The position numbers and the translations under genes were made by a program. This document shows, in pieces, positions 4,241 through 5,399 of a stretch of DNA of 5,399 nucleotides (positions are counted from its first letter, which is position 1; each line of letters begins with the position of its first letter). Source of the DNA: Promethearchaeota archaeon (lineage in GTDB: Archaea > Asgardarchaeota > Lokiarchaeia > Sigynarchaeales > SOKP01). The stretch covers positions 1 through 5,399 of the forward strand of contig JAEOUI010000284.1 in the NCBI GenBank assembly GCA_016839425.1, in the 5' to 3' direction. The notes below the pieces were generated by a model. It did not search any database and had not been told where the DNA came from. It worked only from the letters and a program-made list of their open reading frames with translations.

Positions 4241-5399
4241 TTTGGAATCACCACTTTTAATTTAAAGCCGTTTTCTAAATTTTCGGCTTCAATTTTTCCT
4301 TTAAATTTGACGATTATCTTCTGTGCATCATACAATCCCAATCCCGCTCCACCTCTAGTTGTGGATACATTTCTCTTAAAAATATCTTTTATGTCCTTTA
4401 TTTTTGAATTCAGACCATTCCCATTATCAATAACTTCCATAATGGCGCTACCATCTTCTTCATGAAACTTAAAAAGGATTTCCGATGCATTTTGCTTTTT
4501 GGCATTACTAATAAAATTATCGATTACATATGTTATTTCAAAAGGTCTAAATTCTTTGATAAACTTGGATTCAATACCATTGTCTACTTTAATATCGATA
4601 TTCTCATAATAATCAGCACAAATATTTTTAATGAATTCTACCATGAATACGACCACATCCTGTTTTTCATCTTCCATCTCGTCGGTTATACCTCCTTTAT
4701 AACCGATTTTAGATATTGTATTAATCATCTGTGATAGTTTTACTATGCTTCCTATTTGTTTATTCATTTTTTCCGTGATAGTTGTTTGTTCCGAAATATT
4801 TTTGAGAAGATTCCCTGCTTGAGATTTAATAGTATCTGAATGTATTCCTATGTGATGAAATAAACTTGTAATTTGATCTTTATCTTGCAAACTTGTAGAT
4901 TTTAAAAATAGATTTTCCGTCTCGATTTGTTTTAGTTTCGTTTCAGTTTCCTGTCTTTTTTCTTTCTCTTTTTCTGCTTCATCCCTTGCCTCATCCCTCT
5001 CTTTTTCCGCGGATTCTCTCTTTCGTCTTTCATCCTGTGCTTTTTTATCTGCGTTGGCTCGCTTTTCTTGCTCTTTCTTGGCGTTTTCAGAAAGTTCCTC
5101 TAGTGTTTTTTTTATCTTGTCAATTCCCTTGGATGTCTTAACATCAAGCGTACCGAGATCAAAATATTTGACAGACTTAAGTATTGACTCAATTTTTTCG
5201 ATATTGTCTTGTGCAATATCTCGTAGTAAGTCTTCATTGATATAAACACTAACTATATCCTCTTTTTTTGTGGTAATAGTAATAATTCGGAATAATTGTA
5301 GTAATACTCTGAAATTTTTTTCATCCAGAGTTTCTGCATATAACTCCTCGGATGGATTATATACCCATAATTTTGAATCTAATTTCTCATTAAACTCTT
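4237..5399 (-). CDS. Histidine-kinase-like protein with coiled coil and GHKL ATPase domain, 5'-truncated
   Basis: The frame runs open from the right edge to the TGA at 4237-4239, giving at least 386 residues; the start is outside. A TTG at 4890 could be mistaken for the start, but the coding frame continues upstream of it. Counting from the edge, residues about 94-168 are a Lys/Glu-rich coiled coil. Residues about 179-191 (LFHHIGIHSDTIK) sit where a dimerisation/phosphotransfer H-box would be, with H181 or H182 as possible phosphoacceptors. The ATPase domain follows: N-box with N294 and N298 (DNFISNA), G1 box DNGNGL (324-329) and G2 box GAGLGL (350-355). No membrane segment is seen, so it is probably a cytoplasmic sensor. 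Related kinases can carry a second, N-terminal Hsp90/MutL-like ATPase; that part would lie off-window. Its likely partner is the overlapping receiver-HEPN gene. Confidence 0.85.
   Translation of the reverse strand, partial: EFNEKLDSKLWVYNPSEELYAETLDEKNFRVLLQLFRIITITTKKEDIVSVYINEDLLRDIAQDNIEKIESILKSVKYFDLGTLDVKTSKGIDKIKKTLEELSENAKKEQEKRANADKKAQDERRKRESAEKERDEARDEAEKEKEKRQETETKLKQIETENLFLKSTSLQDKDQITSLFHHIGIHSDTIKSQAGNLLKNISEQTTITEKMNKQIGSIVKLSQMINTISKIGYKGGITDEMEDEKQDVVVFMVEFIKNICADYYENIDIKVDNGIESKFIKEFRPFEITYVIDNFISNAKKQNASEILFKFHEEDGSAIMEVIDNGNGLNSKIKDIKDIFKRNVSTTRGGAGLGLYDAQKIIVKFKGKIEAENLENGFKLKVVIPK
4247..4252 (-). promoter_or_regulatory. Ribosome binding site of the receiver-HEPN gene
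   Basis: GGTGAT on the minus strand lies 6 nt before the ATG at 4240 and matches the GGAGGTGAT core complementary to the 16S rRNA 3' end. It lies inside the kinase reading frame and fixes the start of the receiver-HEPN gene, consistent with coupled translation across the ATGA overlap. Confidence 0.6.

Noticed and set aside
5054..5245. Plus-strand 63-codon open frame
   Set aside because: It is the antisense shadow of the coiled-coil part of the kinase; its Ser/Phe-rich composition mirrors Lys/Glu codons.

Overview
The window is AT-rich coding DNA broken by short GC-rich, hairpin-filled intergenic stretches. No integrase, rRNA, tRNA or CRISPR array is visible. I lean towards an uncultured archaeon, perhaps of the DPANN type. 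The two short plus-strand genes lack a Shine-Dalgarno sequence but have a TATA-like box about 25-27 nt before the ATG, as in leaderless archaeal promoters. The small two-helix membrane protein also resembles, from memory, families common in such archaea. A bacterium, such as a candidate-phyla lineage or a Bacteroidota-like genome, is not excluded.

Left half (1-3199, plus strand): this reads as a gene-cassette array. Three attC-like recombination sites lie at 1615-1702, 2601-2694 and 3121-3199. Each has an R''-like box ending in AAC, a 10-11 bp perfect stem, a variable centre, the returning stem and an R'-like box starting GTT. Each site follows a gene: a large protein cut by the left edge (3-1514), a 245-aa helical protein (1785-2522) and a 104-aa membrane protein (2753-3067). 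This gives two complete cassettes (1697-2688 and 2689-3193), the tail of an earlier one and the start of whatever follows. Inside each complete cassette, a GC-rich arm begins exactly 4 nt after the preceding R' box and is perfectly complementary to an arm just after the gene's stop codon (16 bp and 14 bp). The arm sequences differ between cassettes, so the pairing rather than the sequence looks conserved.

Middle (3200-3322): a non-coding stretch of small hairpins separates the last attC-like site from genes on the opposite strand.

Right half (3323-5399, minus strand): a two-gene operon with an ATGA overlap. The upstream gene, cut by the right edge, encodes a coiled-coil histidine-kinase-like protein with a GHKL ATPase domain. 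The downstream gene encodes a receiver domain with a C-terminal region carrying RNxxAH (R-x4-H), the signature of HEPN ribonucleases. The inferred system is a phosphorelay that switches an RNase, which would suit anti-phage or stress-response growth arrest. Whether the operon belongs to the array, as a reversed cassette, or marks its edge cannot be decided here.
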